Below, piece after piece: positions 17,625 through 27,002 of a stretch of DNA of 64,000 nucleotides. A program made the translations under genes and the position numbers. The notes below the pieces were generated by a model, which was not told the DNA's origin, made no database searches, and worked only from the letters and a program-made list of their open reading frames with translations. How positions within the stretch are numbered: position 1 is the stretch's first letter; each line of letters opens with the position of its first letter. Origin of the DNA: IMCC45349 sp047219225 (lineage in GTDB: Bacteria > Bacteroidota > Bacteroidia > Flavobacteriales > Flavobacteriaceae); NCBI RefSeq assembly GCF_047219225.1, contig NZ_CP178208.1:2542001-2606000 (forward strand), given 5' to 3'.

Positions 17625-18547
17625 TGTTAGCAATTGTAATTCCATATTATAAGAAACAGTTTTTTGAAAAAACCTTACAGTCGTTGGCAAATCAAACTGA
17701 CCAACGCTTTAAGGTGTATGTTGGTGACGATGGTAGTTTAGAATCTTGCAATGACCTTATTGATACATATAGTACAAAAATATCACTTTCTTATTTTCGA
17801 TTTGATGAGAATGTAGGAGGGAAGTCTTTAGTGAATCATTGGAAACGTTGTTTGCATTTAGTTGAAGACGAATCTTGGGTAATGTTTTTGGGCGATGATG
17901 ATGTGTTAGGAGATAATGTTGTAGAAGCATTTTACACTTTTATTGCAAGGGATTATGACGATATAAACGTAGTTAGATATGCTACTAAAAAAATAAATTA
18001 TGATGACAAGATGATAACTGATGCTTATCATTTTGATACTATTGAGAGCTCTAAAGAAATATTGTTTAATAACAAGAGAAGCTCTTTAAGCGAATTCATT
18101 TTTAATAAAGAAAAACTACTTAAAACAGGCTTTGTAGATTTCCATTTAGCTTGGATGTCCGACATTATGCTTGTCTTAGAAGTGTCAAATTTTGATAATA
18201 TATATACTGCTAATGAAGCACTAGTTTATGTAAGGGTTTCCGATTTAAGTATTTCTGGAAAAAAGGATAATATTAAGTTAAAAGAAAGGGCTGTTTTTGA
18301 ATTTTATTACTACTTGTTAAAGAAAAGTATTACTAAATTTTCTGGAAATCAATTAGATATGTTGTATTTTAGGATGAACAAAGGCTATTTAAATGACAAA
18401 AAAAATGTAAACTTCTTTTTAAAGGTTACATACATTTATCTGTCTAGATTTAAACTGCGTTTGTATTTTAAGTTCTTAAAATCAGTTTTTAGTAACGTAA
18501 AACAAGTTCTAGATGAAAAACATATTAATAACAGGAGGCGCAGGTAA
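17624..18547 (+). CDS. Glycosyltransferase family 2
   Basis: The 307-residue protein opens with LAIVIPYYKKQFFEKTL. VGDDGSLE (33-40) and FLGDDDVLGD, with Asp91-93 as the DxD site, are canonical GT-A elements. The C-terminal third is rich in aromatic and basic residues, consistent with membrane association. Its last 35 bases overlap the start of the epimerase gene in another frame. The final codons encode RRRR, which also encode the epimerase glycine-rich loop. Specificity is unknown. Confidence 0.85.
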   Translation: MLAIVIPYYKKQFFEKTLQSLANQTDQRFKVYVGDDGSLESCNDLIDTYSTKISLSYFRFDENVGGKSLVNHWKRCLHLVEDESWVMFLGDDDVLGDNVVEAFYTFIARDYDDINVVRYATKKINYDDKMITDAYHFDTIESSKEILFNNKRSSLSEFIFNKEKLLKTGFVDFHLAWMSDIMLVLEVSNFDNIYTANEALVYVRVSDLSISGKKDNIKLKERAVFEFYYYLLKKSITKFSGNQLDMLYFRMNKGYLNDKKNVNFFLKVTYIYLSRFKLRLYFKFLKSVFSNVKQVLDEKHINNRRRR

Positions 18548-19448
18548 TATTGGTAGTGCACTATCTAGTGTGTTAGCAACTAATTCGAGTAACAACATTG
18601 TAATTGTAGATAACTTGTCAACAGGCTCAATGGACAAAGTGCCCAAGGCTTCAAATATTAAGTTTATTAAGGCTAATGTTAATATCTATAACGACATTGT
18701 GCCTATTTTTGGGCGTTATGATTTTGATTATGTTTTCCATTTTTCAGCAGTTGTTGGTGTATGTAGAACACTTGATAATCCAACATCAGTATTAAATGAT
18801 ATTGAAGGGATTAAAAATGTTTTGTCGCTTTCTAAAAACTCAGGTGTCAAACGTGTGTTTTACTCTAGTTCTTCCGAAGTTTATGGTGAGCCTTTCGAAA
18901 TTCCACAAAATGAAAATACTACGCCTTTAAATTCTAGATTACCTTATGCTATTGTAAAAAACGTTGGTGAAGCATTTTGTAGGTCTTATTTTAAGGAGTA
19001 TGGATTAGAATATACTATTTTTAGGTTTTTTAATACCTATGGACCAAACCAAAGTCAAGATTTTGTGGTGCCAAAATTTTTAGAACAAGCACAAAACGAT
19101 TTGCCAATCACTATTTATGGTGATGGTTTACAAACAAGATCTTTTTGTTATGTTGAAGATACCATTACAGCTTGTATTGAGGCGTTTAGAAGTGGTAATT
19201 ATGTAAATGATGTATTAAATGTTGGAAATGATAATGAAATGACCATATTAGAATTAGCAAAACGAATTATTAAGGTTACTAACTCTAAATCAGAAATTAT
19301 TCATTTGCCAGCGTTAAAAGAAGGTGATATGACACGTCGTTGTCCAGATATTACTAAAATGAAAAAAATATTGAATAGAGATTTAATTACTCTAGAGGAG
19401 GGATTACAACAAATTATAGCTTATAAAAATTTAGTCCCAAAAGATTAA
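18513..19448 (+). CDS. NAD-dependent nucleotide-sugar epimerase/dehydratase (extended SDR)
   Basis: The 311-residue protein has GGAGNIG at residues 8-14 and the catalytic Tyr145-x3-Lys149 (LPYAIVKN). SSSSEVYGEP and FRFFNTYGPNQ are typical of GalE/WbpP-like and UDP-glucuronate-type SDRs. The NAD loop starts only seven residues in, so the ATG at 18513 is required even though it overlaps the upstream GT2 gene by 35 bases. It probably makes a second nucleotide sugar for the glycan by C4 epimerisation. It is not close enough by eye to the 7906 gene to be a recent duplicate. Confidence 0.82.
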   Translation: MKNILITGGAGNIGSALSSVLATNSSNNIVIVDNLSTGSMDKVPKASNIKFIKANVNIYNDIVPIFGRYDFDYVFHFSAVVGVCRTLDNPTSVLNDIEGIKNVLSLSKNSGVKRVFYSSSSEVYGEPFEIPQNENTTPLNSRLPYAIVKNVGEAFCRSYFKEYGLEYTIFRFFNTYGPNQSQDFVVPKFLEQAQNDLPITIYGDGLQTRSFCYVEDTITACIEAFRSGNYVNDVLNVGNDNEMTILELAKRIIKVTNSKSEIIHLPALKEGDMTRRCPDITKMKKILNRDLITLEEGLQQIIAYKNLVPKD

Positions 19449-19455
19449 GTAAATA

Positions 19456-20199
19456 ATGAAATTAAAAAAACGATTAAAAAAGGCATTAAAGTCTGTTGGA
19501 TACGACTTAGTAAAATTAAATGGAGGCTTAGGTAAAGGTACCATGGAAAATGAGCTTATGAAGTTTATTAATGAAGTCGATACCGATTTAATATTAGATA
19601 TTGGTGCAAATAGAGGGCAATTTGGAAAGGCCATTATTAATTATGGATACAAAAAAAATCTACTGTCTTTTGAGCCACTTTCTAACATGTATAAAATTTT
19701 AGAAAGCGAAAGTGAAAAACATCCAAATTGGCACCTTTATGAGCGTTGTTGTGTAGGTAATGAAGAAAAAACAACCACAATTAATGTTTCAAATTTAGTT
19801 GGTAATAGCTCAGTTCTCGACATTAAAAGCACAAAATTTAATGTTAATAATAGCCATTATATAGCAAAAGAAGAAGTGCCACAAATTACATTGGCGAATC
19901 TTAATAATCATGCATTGATTAAAAATTCAAAAAATGTATTCATTAAAATGGATATTCAAGGTTTTGAGCATTTTGTAATTGAAGATTTGCCTAACATTAA
20001 TTTTAATGTTGTAGGTTTTTATATCGAATTGTCCTTAGTTAATTTGTATGATGGACAGAAAGATTATCTTTATATCTGCAATCAGTTAAAGCAATTGTGT
20101 TATGATTTGGTTTATATCATGCCAGAAAGCATTCGGTCTAATCGAATGATTCAAGTAAATGGTATATTTCTACATAATTCAAAAAGTTTTAAAGCTTAA
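19456..20199 (+). CDS. FkbM-family methyltransferase
   Basis: The 247-residue protein has a basic N-terminus (MKLKKRLKKALKSVGYDL), then the SAM motif LILDIGANRGQFG at about residues 45-57. SFEPLS follows, and IKMDIQGFEHFVIEDL is the FkbM hallmark near residue 158. It would O-methylate a sugar hydroxyl. It is the second FkbM enzyme in the locus and differs clearly in sequence from the one at 11846, so two distinct positions are probably methylated. It follows the epimerase by seven bases. Confidence 0.85.
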   Translation: MKLKKRLKKALKSVGYDLVKLNGGLGKGTMENELMKFINEVDTDLILDIGANRGQFGKAIINYGYKKNLLSFEPLSNMYKILESESEKHPNWHLYERCCVGNEEKTTTINVSNLVGNSSVLDIKSTKFNVNNSHYIAKEEVPQITLANLNNHALIKNSKNVFIKMDIQGFEHFVIEDLPNINFNVVGFYIELSLVNLYDGQKDYLYICNQLKQLCYDLVYIMPESIRSNRMIQVNGIFLHNSKSFKA

Positions 20200-20269
20200 T
20201 TTAATAGCTTTACTGAATCAATATTAGCAATAAATAGTTTAGTTAAGACACGTAATCTTTTTTGATTAA

Positions 20270-21295
20270 ATGAGAGACGCCGCAAATCCTGAAAAAGGAA
20301 AATTATTTACGATGGATGATTACACGCATCAAGTAATTATTCCTGTATATATACCTAATCATGAAGATTATTTTAGAGATGGTCTTCGCATTTTAAAAAT
20401 ATGTATTAATTCATTGCTTAATACAAGCCATGATAAAACATATGTAACTATTGTAAATAATGGAAGCCATAAAGATGTAATTCACTACTTAAATACGCTT
20501 TTAGACCAAAATAAAATCCATGAAGTAATTCATACTGCAAATGTTGGGAAAATTAATGGCGTTATTAAAGGTTTAAAAGGACATTTTTTTGATCTTGTAA
20601 CGGTCTCTGATGCTGATGTGTTTTTTAAAGAAGGTTGGCAAAATGAAACTGTAAAAGTGTTTAATGCATTTCCAAAAGCTGGTGTTGTTGGTGTGGTGCC
20701 ACAATTTAGATTATATAGCGATTTATGCTATAATTTACTTTACGATAACTTCTTTTCTAAAAAATTAAAGTTCGAAAAAGTAAAGAATCCTCAAGCAATG
20801 GAGCATTTTTATAATAGCATAGGTTGGACCAATTTAGAACAAGCTTTTTTAGATTCTCATTTAACGCTTAGTAATAATGACGGATTTAGGGCTGTTGTTG
20901 GTTCAGGGCATTTTGTAGCAACATATAAAAATGCAGCATTTCAATATATGCCTCAAGAAACTTGTCAGTTTAAAATTAACAAAGGAGAACGTTTATATTT
21001 TGACGAACCCGTTTTAAAAACTGATAGCTGGCGACTTACTACTACTAATAACTATGCTTATCATATGGGAAATGTACATGAACCATGGATGGACGAAGAA
21101 TTATCTAAAATTAACGCTAGTAAAGAAAACCCTTATTTAGCTTATAAACATGCTAATAATAATTCTAGTAGTTCAAAGTTTAGTTTTGTATTGAAAAATA
21201 AATTATTTGCTAAATTCTTTAAAAGAAAACCAGTCTTAAAATGGTTTTTAAAGAATAAAAAGATAGAGAAACACAATCTTTCTGCACATGTCTAA
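20270..21295 (+). CDS. Glycosyltransferase family 2-like
   Basis: The 341-residue protein has a divergent GT-A N-terminus: VIIPVYIPNHEDYF, then TIVNNGS (60-66) in place of the usual DDGS. The metal site is VSDADVFF with Asp114-x-Asp116. The tail (about 300-341) is strongly basic, probably binding the membrane surface. The ATG at 20270 gives a short polar lead; an ATG at 20312 (residue 15) is also possible. It follows a 70-base gap without a clear promoter and overlaps the next gene by eight bases. Confidence 0.78.
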   Translation: MRDAANPEKGKLFTMDDYTHQVIIPVYIPNHEDYFRDGLRILKICINSLLNTSHDKTYVTIVNNGSHKDVIHYLNTLLDQNKIHEVIHTANVGKINGVIKGLKGHFFDLVTVSDADVFFKEGWQNETVKVFNAFPKAGVVGVVPQFRLYSDLCYNLLYDNFFSKKLKFEKVKNPQAMEHFYNSIGWTNLEQAFLDSHLTLSNNDGFRAVVGSGHFVATYKNAAFQYMPQETCQFKINKGERLYFDEPVLKTDSWRLTTTNNYAYHMGNVHEPWMDEELSKINASKENPYLAYKHANNNSSSSKFSFVLKNKLFAKFFKRKPVLKWFLKNKKIEKHNLSAHV

Positions 21296-22532
21296 ACGTA
21301 TTCTGGTTGTTTTAGAGTCTATTGATGTTAATGATAGTAGTGGTACTAAAGGTAGAGTGGCACTCATTAACAACTTACACAAAATTGGCTATAAGCTAAA
21401 AGTGTTACATTATACTAGAAAACCAATTACTTTAGAAGGTATAGATACTGTTGCTATTAAAGAAAAGAAATTCAATTTCTATTATGTGTTAAGCAGAGTA
21501 AGACGTTTAACATTACGACATTTTAAAATTGATCTCTTCAAAAATATTGATCATTATTTAGGTTTTTCATTTGGATTTTTTAACGACTCATTAAGTATTT
21601 CAAGAGCTATAAAAAAGCACTTTAAGAATGAAGATTTAGTGCTAACCCTTAGTAAAGGCACAAACTTTATTCCGCATCATGCGATGTTAAAATGTCCTAA
21701 TTTGTACAATAAATGGGCTTCTTATATACATGACCCTTTTCCATATCATTGCTATCCTCAACCATATAAATGGAATCAACCAGGATATAAACAAAAGGAA
21801 GCATTTTTCACAGAAGTTACTAATAAATCTAAGTATTCTATATTTCCTTCTCAGTTGCTAAAAGAATGGATGGGTAATTTCTTTCCACAAGTATTAAAGT
21901 CTGGAGTGGTAATTCCTCATCAAAATTTAAGTGTTGCAGTAGATTCTGCTGTTGAACTACCAAGCTTTTTTGAAACAGAGAAGTTTAATATTCTCCACGC
22001 TGGAAATTTAATGAAACAAAGACCTCCTTTTGGATTAATTGAAGGCTTTCAAAAATTTATTAATAATCACCCAGAAGCAAAGGAAAATGCAAGATTGTTG
22101 TTAGTTGGGAAGTTTAAAGATCATAAAGAAAAAATAGTACATTATGTTGATCAAATGGAACAACTAATAGTACATTCAAATTTGCCATTCAATATTGTAA
22201 ATGCAATGCAACACAAGGCTAGTGCTAATGTAATATTAGAAGCGAAGTCAGATATAAGTCCTTTTTTACCTGGGAAATTTCCACATTGTGTATATGCCAA
22301 TAAACCGATTATAGAGTTAGGACCAAAACGTAGTGAGGTTAATCGACTTTTAGGAGATGATTACGCTTATAGTGCAGAAGTTGATGATGTTGATAAAATA
22401 GAGAAACTAATAGTGCAACTTTATACTAAATGGAAAAAAGATAGAACAGGATTAAAGTTGAATAGAACCGATTTAAACGATTATTTAAGTTTGAGTTATT
22501 TACAAAAGCAAATGGATAGTATTTTAAATTAA
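21288..22532 (+). CDS. Glycosyltransferase, GT-B fold (GT4-like, divergent)
   Basis: The 414-residue protein starts with RILVVLESIDVNDSSGTKGRV, a GT-B N-terminal strand and loop. FNILHAGNLMKQRPPFGL and LLLVGKFKDHKEKI form the donor-domain strands. The E-x7-E segment is not canonical; instead SDISPFLPGKFPHCVYANKPII followed by ELG occupies that place. This divergence makes its family assignment less certain than the other GT4 genes here. It overlaps the GT2 gene before it by eight bases. Confidence 0.68.
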   Translation: MSKRILVVLESIDVNDSSGTKGRVALINNLHKIGYKLKVLHYTRKPITLEGIDTVAIKEKKFNFYYVLSRVRRLTLRHFKIDLFKNIDHYLGFSFGFFNDSLSISRAIKKHFKNEDLVLTLSKGTNFIPHHAMLKCPNLYNKWASYIHDPFPYHCYPQPYKWNQPGYKQKEAFFTEVTNKSKYSIFPSQLLKEWMGNFFPQVLKSGVVIPHQNLSVAVDSAVELPSFFETEKFNILHAGNLMKQRPPFGLIEGFQKFINNHPEAKENARLLLVGKFKDHKEKIVHYVDQMEQLIVHSNLPFNIVNAMQHKASANVILEAKSDISPFLPGKFPHCVYANKPIIELGPKRSEVNRLLGDDYAYSAEVDDVDKIEKLIVQLYTKWKKDRTGLKLNRTDLNDYLSLSYLQKQMDSILN

Positions 22533-22536
22533 AAGT

Positions 22537-23511
22537 ATGAGTAATCCGTTAATATCTATAATAATACCAACATACAATAGGAAACATTTTCTTATTGAAA
22601 CACTTCAAAGTGTAATACAACAAAATTATACAAATTGGGAATGTGTAATTATTGACGATGGCTCTACTGATGGAACCGAAGAAGCAATAAATAAAACTTT
22701 TGCTTCCGAAAATAGAATTTCATTTTATAAGCGTCCATCAAATGTTGCTAAAGGAGCTAATTCTAGTAGAAATTATGGTTTTAAAAAATCTCAAGGGCAA
22801 TATGTAAATTGGTTTGATAGCGATGATATTATGTTGCCCAACTTTTTGAGTGATAAAGCTGCATATATTGACGATAGCTATGATTTAATAATTGCTGCTG
22901 GAGTATTAACCGACGAAAATTTAAAAACAAAAAGAGTATTAGAGGTTATTCAAACAGATGCTATTTACAAAGATTTTGTGTTGTCTAAACTAAACTTACT
23001 AACACCATCAATACTTTTTAAGAGAAGCTTTTTAGAAGGAAAACAATTGTATTCTGATGAACTTTTAACAAGTCATGAAACCGAGTTTTATTCAAGGATA
23101 TTATACAAATGTAAGCCAACACAATATAAAATAGTCAATATACCTACTTATTTATACCGCTCGCATAACGATTCACTTACTGTAGATAATACATCGTATA
23201 GAAATGACTTTAAAAAGTCTGAATCTTTTGTGTTAATGACTAATTTAAAAAGAGCATTAGAGCTTAGAGATGCCGATTTAATACAAAGTGCTTATAGAAT
23301 GTTGGTAAACCAATTGTTTAGGGCAATTAAATATAAAGACGAATATAATATTAGGTTTATTTTAGAGACATTTGAAACGTGTTTAGGAAATAAAAATAAA
23401 GGATTAATAAGTTTATTAAAAGCGTTGGTTTTTATGAGTCAAAAATTTGGAATTCATAAGTTGCGTTGGGATAAATTTATAAAAAGGAAAAGAATTAATT
23501 ATGAAAGATGA
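22537..23511 (+). CDS. Glycosyltransferase family 2
   Basis: The 324-residue enzyme is a textbook GT-A protein. It has SIIIPTYNRKHFLIETL, IIDDGSTDGT with Asp40-Asp41, and WFDSDD with Asp94-x-Asp96-Asp97. The middle section has LTPSILFKRSFLEG and TSHETEFYSRILY, typical for the acceptor side of this group. A basic C-terminus may contact the membrane. It starts four bases after the previous stop and overlaps the next gene by 11 bases. Confidence 0.9.
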   Translation: MSNPLISIIIPTYNRKHFLIETLQSVIQQNYTNWECVIIDDGSTDGTEEAINKTFASENRISFYKRPSNVAKGANSSRNYGFKKSQGQYVNWFDSDDIMLPNFLSDKAAYIDDSYDLIIAAGVLTDENLKTKRVLEVIQTDAIYKDFVLSKLNLLTPSILFKRSFLEGKQLYSDELLTSHETEFYSRILYKCKPTQYKIVNIPTYLYRSHNDSLTVDNTSYRNDFKKSESFVLMTNLKRALELRDADLIQSAYRMLVNQLFRAIKYKDEYNIRFILETFETCLGNKNKGLISLLKALVFMSQKFGIHKLRWDKFIKRKRINYER

Positions 23512-24148
23512 TGTGAAAATATATCACGATAGGTCAATTTTTGCTGAGGAAATGCTTGGTAAGTACCAATCTCAATTTCCAATAAAAACAATTAGTGATA
23601 TTGGTTCTGGTTATGGTAAATTTCGTCAAATGGTTGAAGGCTTAGGTTTAACATGGCAGCCTTTTGATGCTAATCAAAAACTGGAAGAGACTATTATTTG
23701 GGATTTAAACAAACCAGCTCCTAACGAAAGTCAAACTCCTGGTGGTGCTTTATTTTTAGAAGTATTAGAACATCTTTCTAATCCAGAATTAGGTATAAGT
23801 AATATATCCAAACATATATCAAAAGATGGTATTTTAATATTAACGGTACCAAATCCAAGATCAAGTAAAAATAAAATTAACTTGATTACTAAAGGTCAAT
23901 TATACGCTTTTCAAGATAAGCATTTAGAAGAACACCATGTGTTCACACCTTGGTCTCATATTGTGAAATTTTTCCTAGAAAAATACGATTTTGAGATTTT
24001 AGAATATGCCATTGTAGATGTAAAATATTTAAAAATTAAGCCTAAAAACTTAAAAGAGTTCATTAAATTTAAAATTGAAAGAATAATTGAATATTTTGAT
24101 CCTTTGTCTAAAGGAATGAGTTACGGAATCGTAGCAAAAAAGAGATAA
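23501..24148 (+). CDS. Class I SAM-dependent methyltransferase (Methyltransf_23-like)
   Basis: The 215-residue protein has ISDIGSGYGKFR at residues 31-42 and FLEVLEHLSNPELG further on. ISKDGILILTVPNPRS is the usual strand-4/5 pattern of UbiG-like methyltransferases. It lies between a GT2 gene (overlap 11 bases) and neuB (gap 3 bases), so it could modify the nonulosonic acid or the sugar next to it. That link comes only from position. Confidence 0.8.
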   Translation: MKDDVKIYHDRSIFAEEMLGKYQSQFPIKTISDIGSGYGKFRQMVEGLGLTWQPFDANQKLEETIIWDLNKPAPNESQTPGGALFLEVLEHLSNPELGISNISKHISKDGILILTVPNPRSSKNKINLITKGQLYAFQDKHLEEHHVFTPWSHIVKFFLEKYDFEILEYAIVDVKYLKIKPKNLKEFIKFKIERIIEYFDPLSKGMSYGIVAKKR

Positions 24149-24151
24149 TTT

Positions 24152-25147
24152 ATGTTTATAATAGCCGAAATTGGTCAAGCTCATAATGGTAGTTTAGGTA
24201 TGGCTCACGCATATATTGATGCCTTAGCCAAAACAGGAATAGACGCCATAAAATTCCAAACACATATTGCAGAAGCAGAAAGTAGCATACACGAACCATT
24301 TAGAGTGAAGTTTTCTAAACAAGATGCTACAAGGTTTGATTATTGGAAACGTATGGAGTTTACTTTGGAGCAATGGAAAGATTTAAAAGCACATTGTGAT
24401 GAAGTAGGATTAGAGTTTATGAGTTCTCCCTTTAGCAATGCTGCAGTTGATGTTTTAGAAGTAGTAGGTGTAAAGCGTTATAAAATAGGCTCAGGCGAAG
24501 TCAACAACTTTTTATTATTAGAAAAAATAGCACAAACAGGAAAGCCAATAATAGTATCTTCTGGGATGAGTTCTTTTGATGAGTTAGATGATACTGTTGC
24601 TTTTTTAAAAGAAAAGAATTGTGATTATTCAATATTACAATGTACCACATCGTACCCAACACAGCCAGAAAATTTTGGCCTAAATGTTATTCAAGAAATA
24701 AAATCACGTTATAATGTAGCTGTAGGGTTTTCAGACCATTCTGGAAGTGCAGAAGCTTGTATAGCAGCCGCAGCTTTAGGCGCAGAAATTTTTGAATTTC
24801 ATGCAGTCTTCAATAAATCAATGTTTGGTCCAGATGTAACATCGTCGTTGACTATAGATGAAATATCAAGTTTAACAATTGCGTTGAAGAACATCGAAAA
24901 GGCACTAAATAATGCTGTAGACAAAAATGATATTTCTAAATTTGAAAGTCTGAAGAATATCTTTGAGAAATCATTAGCTGTTAATAAGGATTTGCCTGAA
25001 GGACATATCATAACATTCAACGATTTAGAAGCTAAAAAGCCTGCTAATAAAGGTATAAAGGCTTCAAGGTTTAAAGAGGTTATTGGGAAAAAAGTAGCTA
25101 GAAAAATGATGCAATGGGATTTCTTAAATGAAAATGACATTATATGA
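24152..25147 (+). CDS. neuB: N-acetylneuraminate synthase family protein (NeuB-like)
   Basis: The 331-residue protein has both NeuB domains. The N-terminal TIM barrel begins FIIAEIGQAHNGSL and includes IKFQTH, YKIGSGE, SSGMSS and GFSDHSG, which are conserved phosphoenolpyruvate and metal-site segments. The C-terminal SAF (antifreeze-like) domain spans about residues 273-331. NeuB enzymes condense phosphoenolpyruvate with ManNAc, or a 6-deoxy analogue in the Leg/Pse versions, to give a nonulosonic acid. It starts the neuB-neuC-neuA cassette, and its TGA overlaps the next ATG by four bases. No Leg- or Pse-specific genes are visible, favouring a Neu5Ac-type product. Confidence 0.9.
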   Translation: MFIIAEIGQAHNGSLGMAHAYIDALAKTGIDAIKFQTHIAEAESSIHEPFRVKFSKQDATRFDYWKRMEFTLEQWKDLKAHCDEVGLEFMSSPFSNAAVDVLEVVGVKRYKIGSGEVNNFLLLEKIAQTGKPIIVSSGMSSFDELDDTVAFLKEKNCDYSILQCTTSYPTQPENFGLNVIQEIKSRYNVAVGFSDHSGSAEACIAAAALGAEIFEFHAVFNKSMFGPDVTSSLTIDEISSLTIALKNIEKALNNAVDKNDISKFESLKNIFEKSLAVNKDLPEGHIITFNDLEAKKPANKGIKASRFKEVIGKKVARKMMQWDFLNENDII

Positions 25148-26304
25148 GTAAACGAAAAATTTGTGTTGTAATAACAGCACGTCCTTCATATAGTAGAGTT
25201 AAAACAGCTTTAACTGCTATCAAAAATCATCCAGATTTAGAGTTACAGTTAGTAATTGCTGGTTCTGCATTGTTAGATAGGTATGGAAATGCTATAAATT
25301 ATATAGAGCAAGATGGCTTTAATATTGATGCTAAAGTTTTTATGGTTTTAGAAGGTGAAAACAAAACTTCTATGGCAAAAACTACAGGTTTAGGAGTTAT
25401 GGAGCTTGCTAATACTTTTTATAACTTAAAACCAGATGCTGTAGTAACCATTGCAGATCGTTTTGAAACCATTGCAACATCTATTGCAGCTGCATATCAA
25501 AACATTCCGTTAGTACATATTCAAGGAGGAGAAGTAACTGGAAATATTGATGAAAAAGTACGACATGCTAATACAAAATTAGCAGATATTCATCTTGTAG
25601 CATCTCAAGATGCAAAAGAAAGATTAATTAAAATGGGTGAAGAAGAGGCTTATGTATTTAATACTGGCTGTCCATCCATTGATATAGCACATCAAATAAA
25701 ACAAAATTCAACTTTAGATTTTGAACCTATTAAAAAATATGGAGGTGTTGGTAAAGACATAGATTGGAGAAATGGTTATTTGGTGGTAATGCAACATCCA
25801 GTAACTACAGAGTATGAACAAGCTAAGGAGCATATAACTTCTACACTAAAAGTTATTGACCAATTAAATGTTCCAACTTTTTGGTTTTGGCCTAATGTAG
25901 ATGCTGGAGCAGACGGAACTTCAAACGGAATTCGATCCTATCGAGAATTATACCAACCAGAGAATATTCACTTTTTTAAGAACATGATTCCTGAAGACTT
26001 CTTAAAACTATTGGTTAATAGTAAAGGTCTAATTGGAAACTCTAGTGTAGGTATAAGAGAATGTGCTTTTTTAGGTGTTCCAGTGGTTAATATTGGTACA
26101 AGACAACATGGTAGGCAAAGAGGTAAAAATGTTATTGATGTATCCTACCAACCAGAAGAAATTAAAAAAGCTATTGAGCAAAAACTATTAAACTCCACTA
26201 ATGATGTTTCCGATAAAATATATGGAAGAGGTGATTCTGGAGAACAAATAGCTGAGGTCTTAGCTACTGTAGCGTTAAGGTTTCATAAAACAATTACTTA
26301 CTAA
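25144..26304 (+). CDS. neuC: UDP-GlcNAc 2-epimerase, hydrolysing (NeuC-like)
   Basis: The 386-residue GT-B-fold enzyme belongs to the epimerase_2 family. TIADRFETIA, HIQGGEVTGNIDEKVRHA and LIGNSSVGIRE (conserved UDP/active-site segments) are clear. The N-terminal loop reads TARPSYSRVKT rather than the TGTRAEYG of classic NeuC, so it is a distinct subfamily that I have also seen annotated as hydrolysing epimerase. The reaction releases ManNAc (or a 2,4-diacetamido analogue) and UDP, feeding NeuB. Its position between neuB and neuA, with overlaps of four bases and one base, supports this. Confidence 0.83.
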   Translation: MSKRKICVVITARPSYSRVKTALTAIKNHPDLELQLVIAGSALLDRYGNAINYIEQDGFNIDAKVFMVLEGENKTSMAKTTGLGVMELANTFYNLKPDAVVTIADRFETIATSIAAAYQNIPLVHIQGGEVTGNIDEKVRHANTKLADIHLVASQDAKERLIKMGEEEAYVFNTGCPSIDIAHQIKQNSTLDFEPIKKYGGVGKDIDWRNGYLVVMQHPVTTEYEQAKEHITSTLKVIDQLNVPTFWFWPNVDAGADGTSNGIRSYRELYQPENIHFFKNMIPEDFLKLLVNSKGLIGNSSVGIRECAFLGVPVVNIGTRQHGRQRGKNVIDVSYQPEEIKKAIEQKLLNSTNDVSDKIYGRGDSGEQIAEVLATVALRFHKTITY

Positions 26305-27002
26305 TGCGAATTTTAGGTTTGATACCAGCAAGAGGAGGCTCTAAAGGTGTTCCAGGAAAAAATATAAAGTTTTTAAACGGAAGACCTCTATTGCAATATA
26401 CTGTTGATGCTGCTAAGCAATCCAAAGATTTGTCAAAAGTAATTTTAAGCTCAGATAGTGATGCTATTATTGAAGTTGCTAAAGGATTAGATTTAGAAGT
26501 CCCTTTTAAAAGACCAGCAGATTTAGCTCAAGATAAATCACCAACATTACCTGTGATTTTACATGCTTTAGAATATTTTGAAAGTCAAGGTGAGTACTTT
26601 GATGCTGTGTGTTTATTACAAGTTACTTGTCCTTTTAAAACAGGCGATTTTATAGATAAAGCTATCAAGAAATTTAAAGATTCTAATGCAGATGCTTTAG
26701 TATCTGTACAGGAAGTACCAGATAAGTTTAATCCGCATTGGATATTTAAAGAAAATATTGAAGGTAATTTAAAACTGTTTTCTAATGATGAAAAAATTAT
26801 TTCAAGAAGACAAGACTTGCCAAAAGTCTATCATAGAGATGGTTTAATTTATATAACTAAAACAGAAGTGCTAAGAAAACAACAATCACTTTATGGTGAC
26901 ACCTTAGCATTTATAATTTCACCTCCAGAGTTTAATGTAAATATCGATACGTTAGAAGATTGGGAAAAGGCTGAAAATATGTTACAAACAAGAAATGAAT
27001 AA
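26304..27002 (+). CDS. neuA: CMP-sialic-acid synthetase-like cytidylyltransferase (NeuA-like)
   Basis: The 232-residue protein begins with LIPARGGSKGVPGKN (6-20), the CTP-binding loop of acylneuraminate cytidylyltransferases. LSSDSD, RPADLAQDKSPT and LLQVTCPFK are further family blocks. YHRDGLIYI takes the place of the usual YxxNGAxY. It would activate the NeuB product as a CMP sugar in the cytoplasm. Legionaminate-type relatives (LegF) look similar, so the exact nonulosonate is not decided. Its last eight bases overlap the next gene, which suggests that the next protein uses or handles the product. Confidence 0.85.
   Translation: MRILGLIPARGGSKGVPGKNIKFLNGRPLLQYTVDAAKQSKDLSKVILSSDSDAIIEVAKGLDLEVPFKRPADLAQDKSPTLPVILHALEYFESQGEYFDAVCLLQVTCPFKTGDFIDKAIKKFKDSNADALVSVQEVPDKFNPHWIFKENIEGNLKLFSNDEKIISRRQDLPKVYHRDGLIYITKTEVLRKQQSLYGDTLAFIISPPEFNVNIDTLEDWEKAENMLQTRNE

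Noticed and set aside
24152..27002. Assigning a host-mimicking sialic acid capsule from neuBCA
   Set aside because: Nonulosonate genes are widespread in environmental flavobacteria, and the exact sugar is not decided by sequence.
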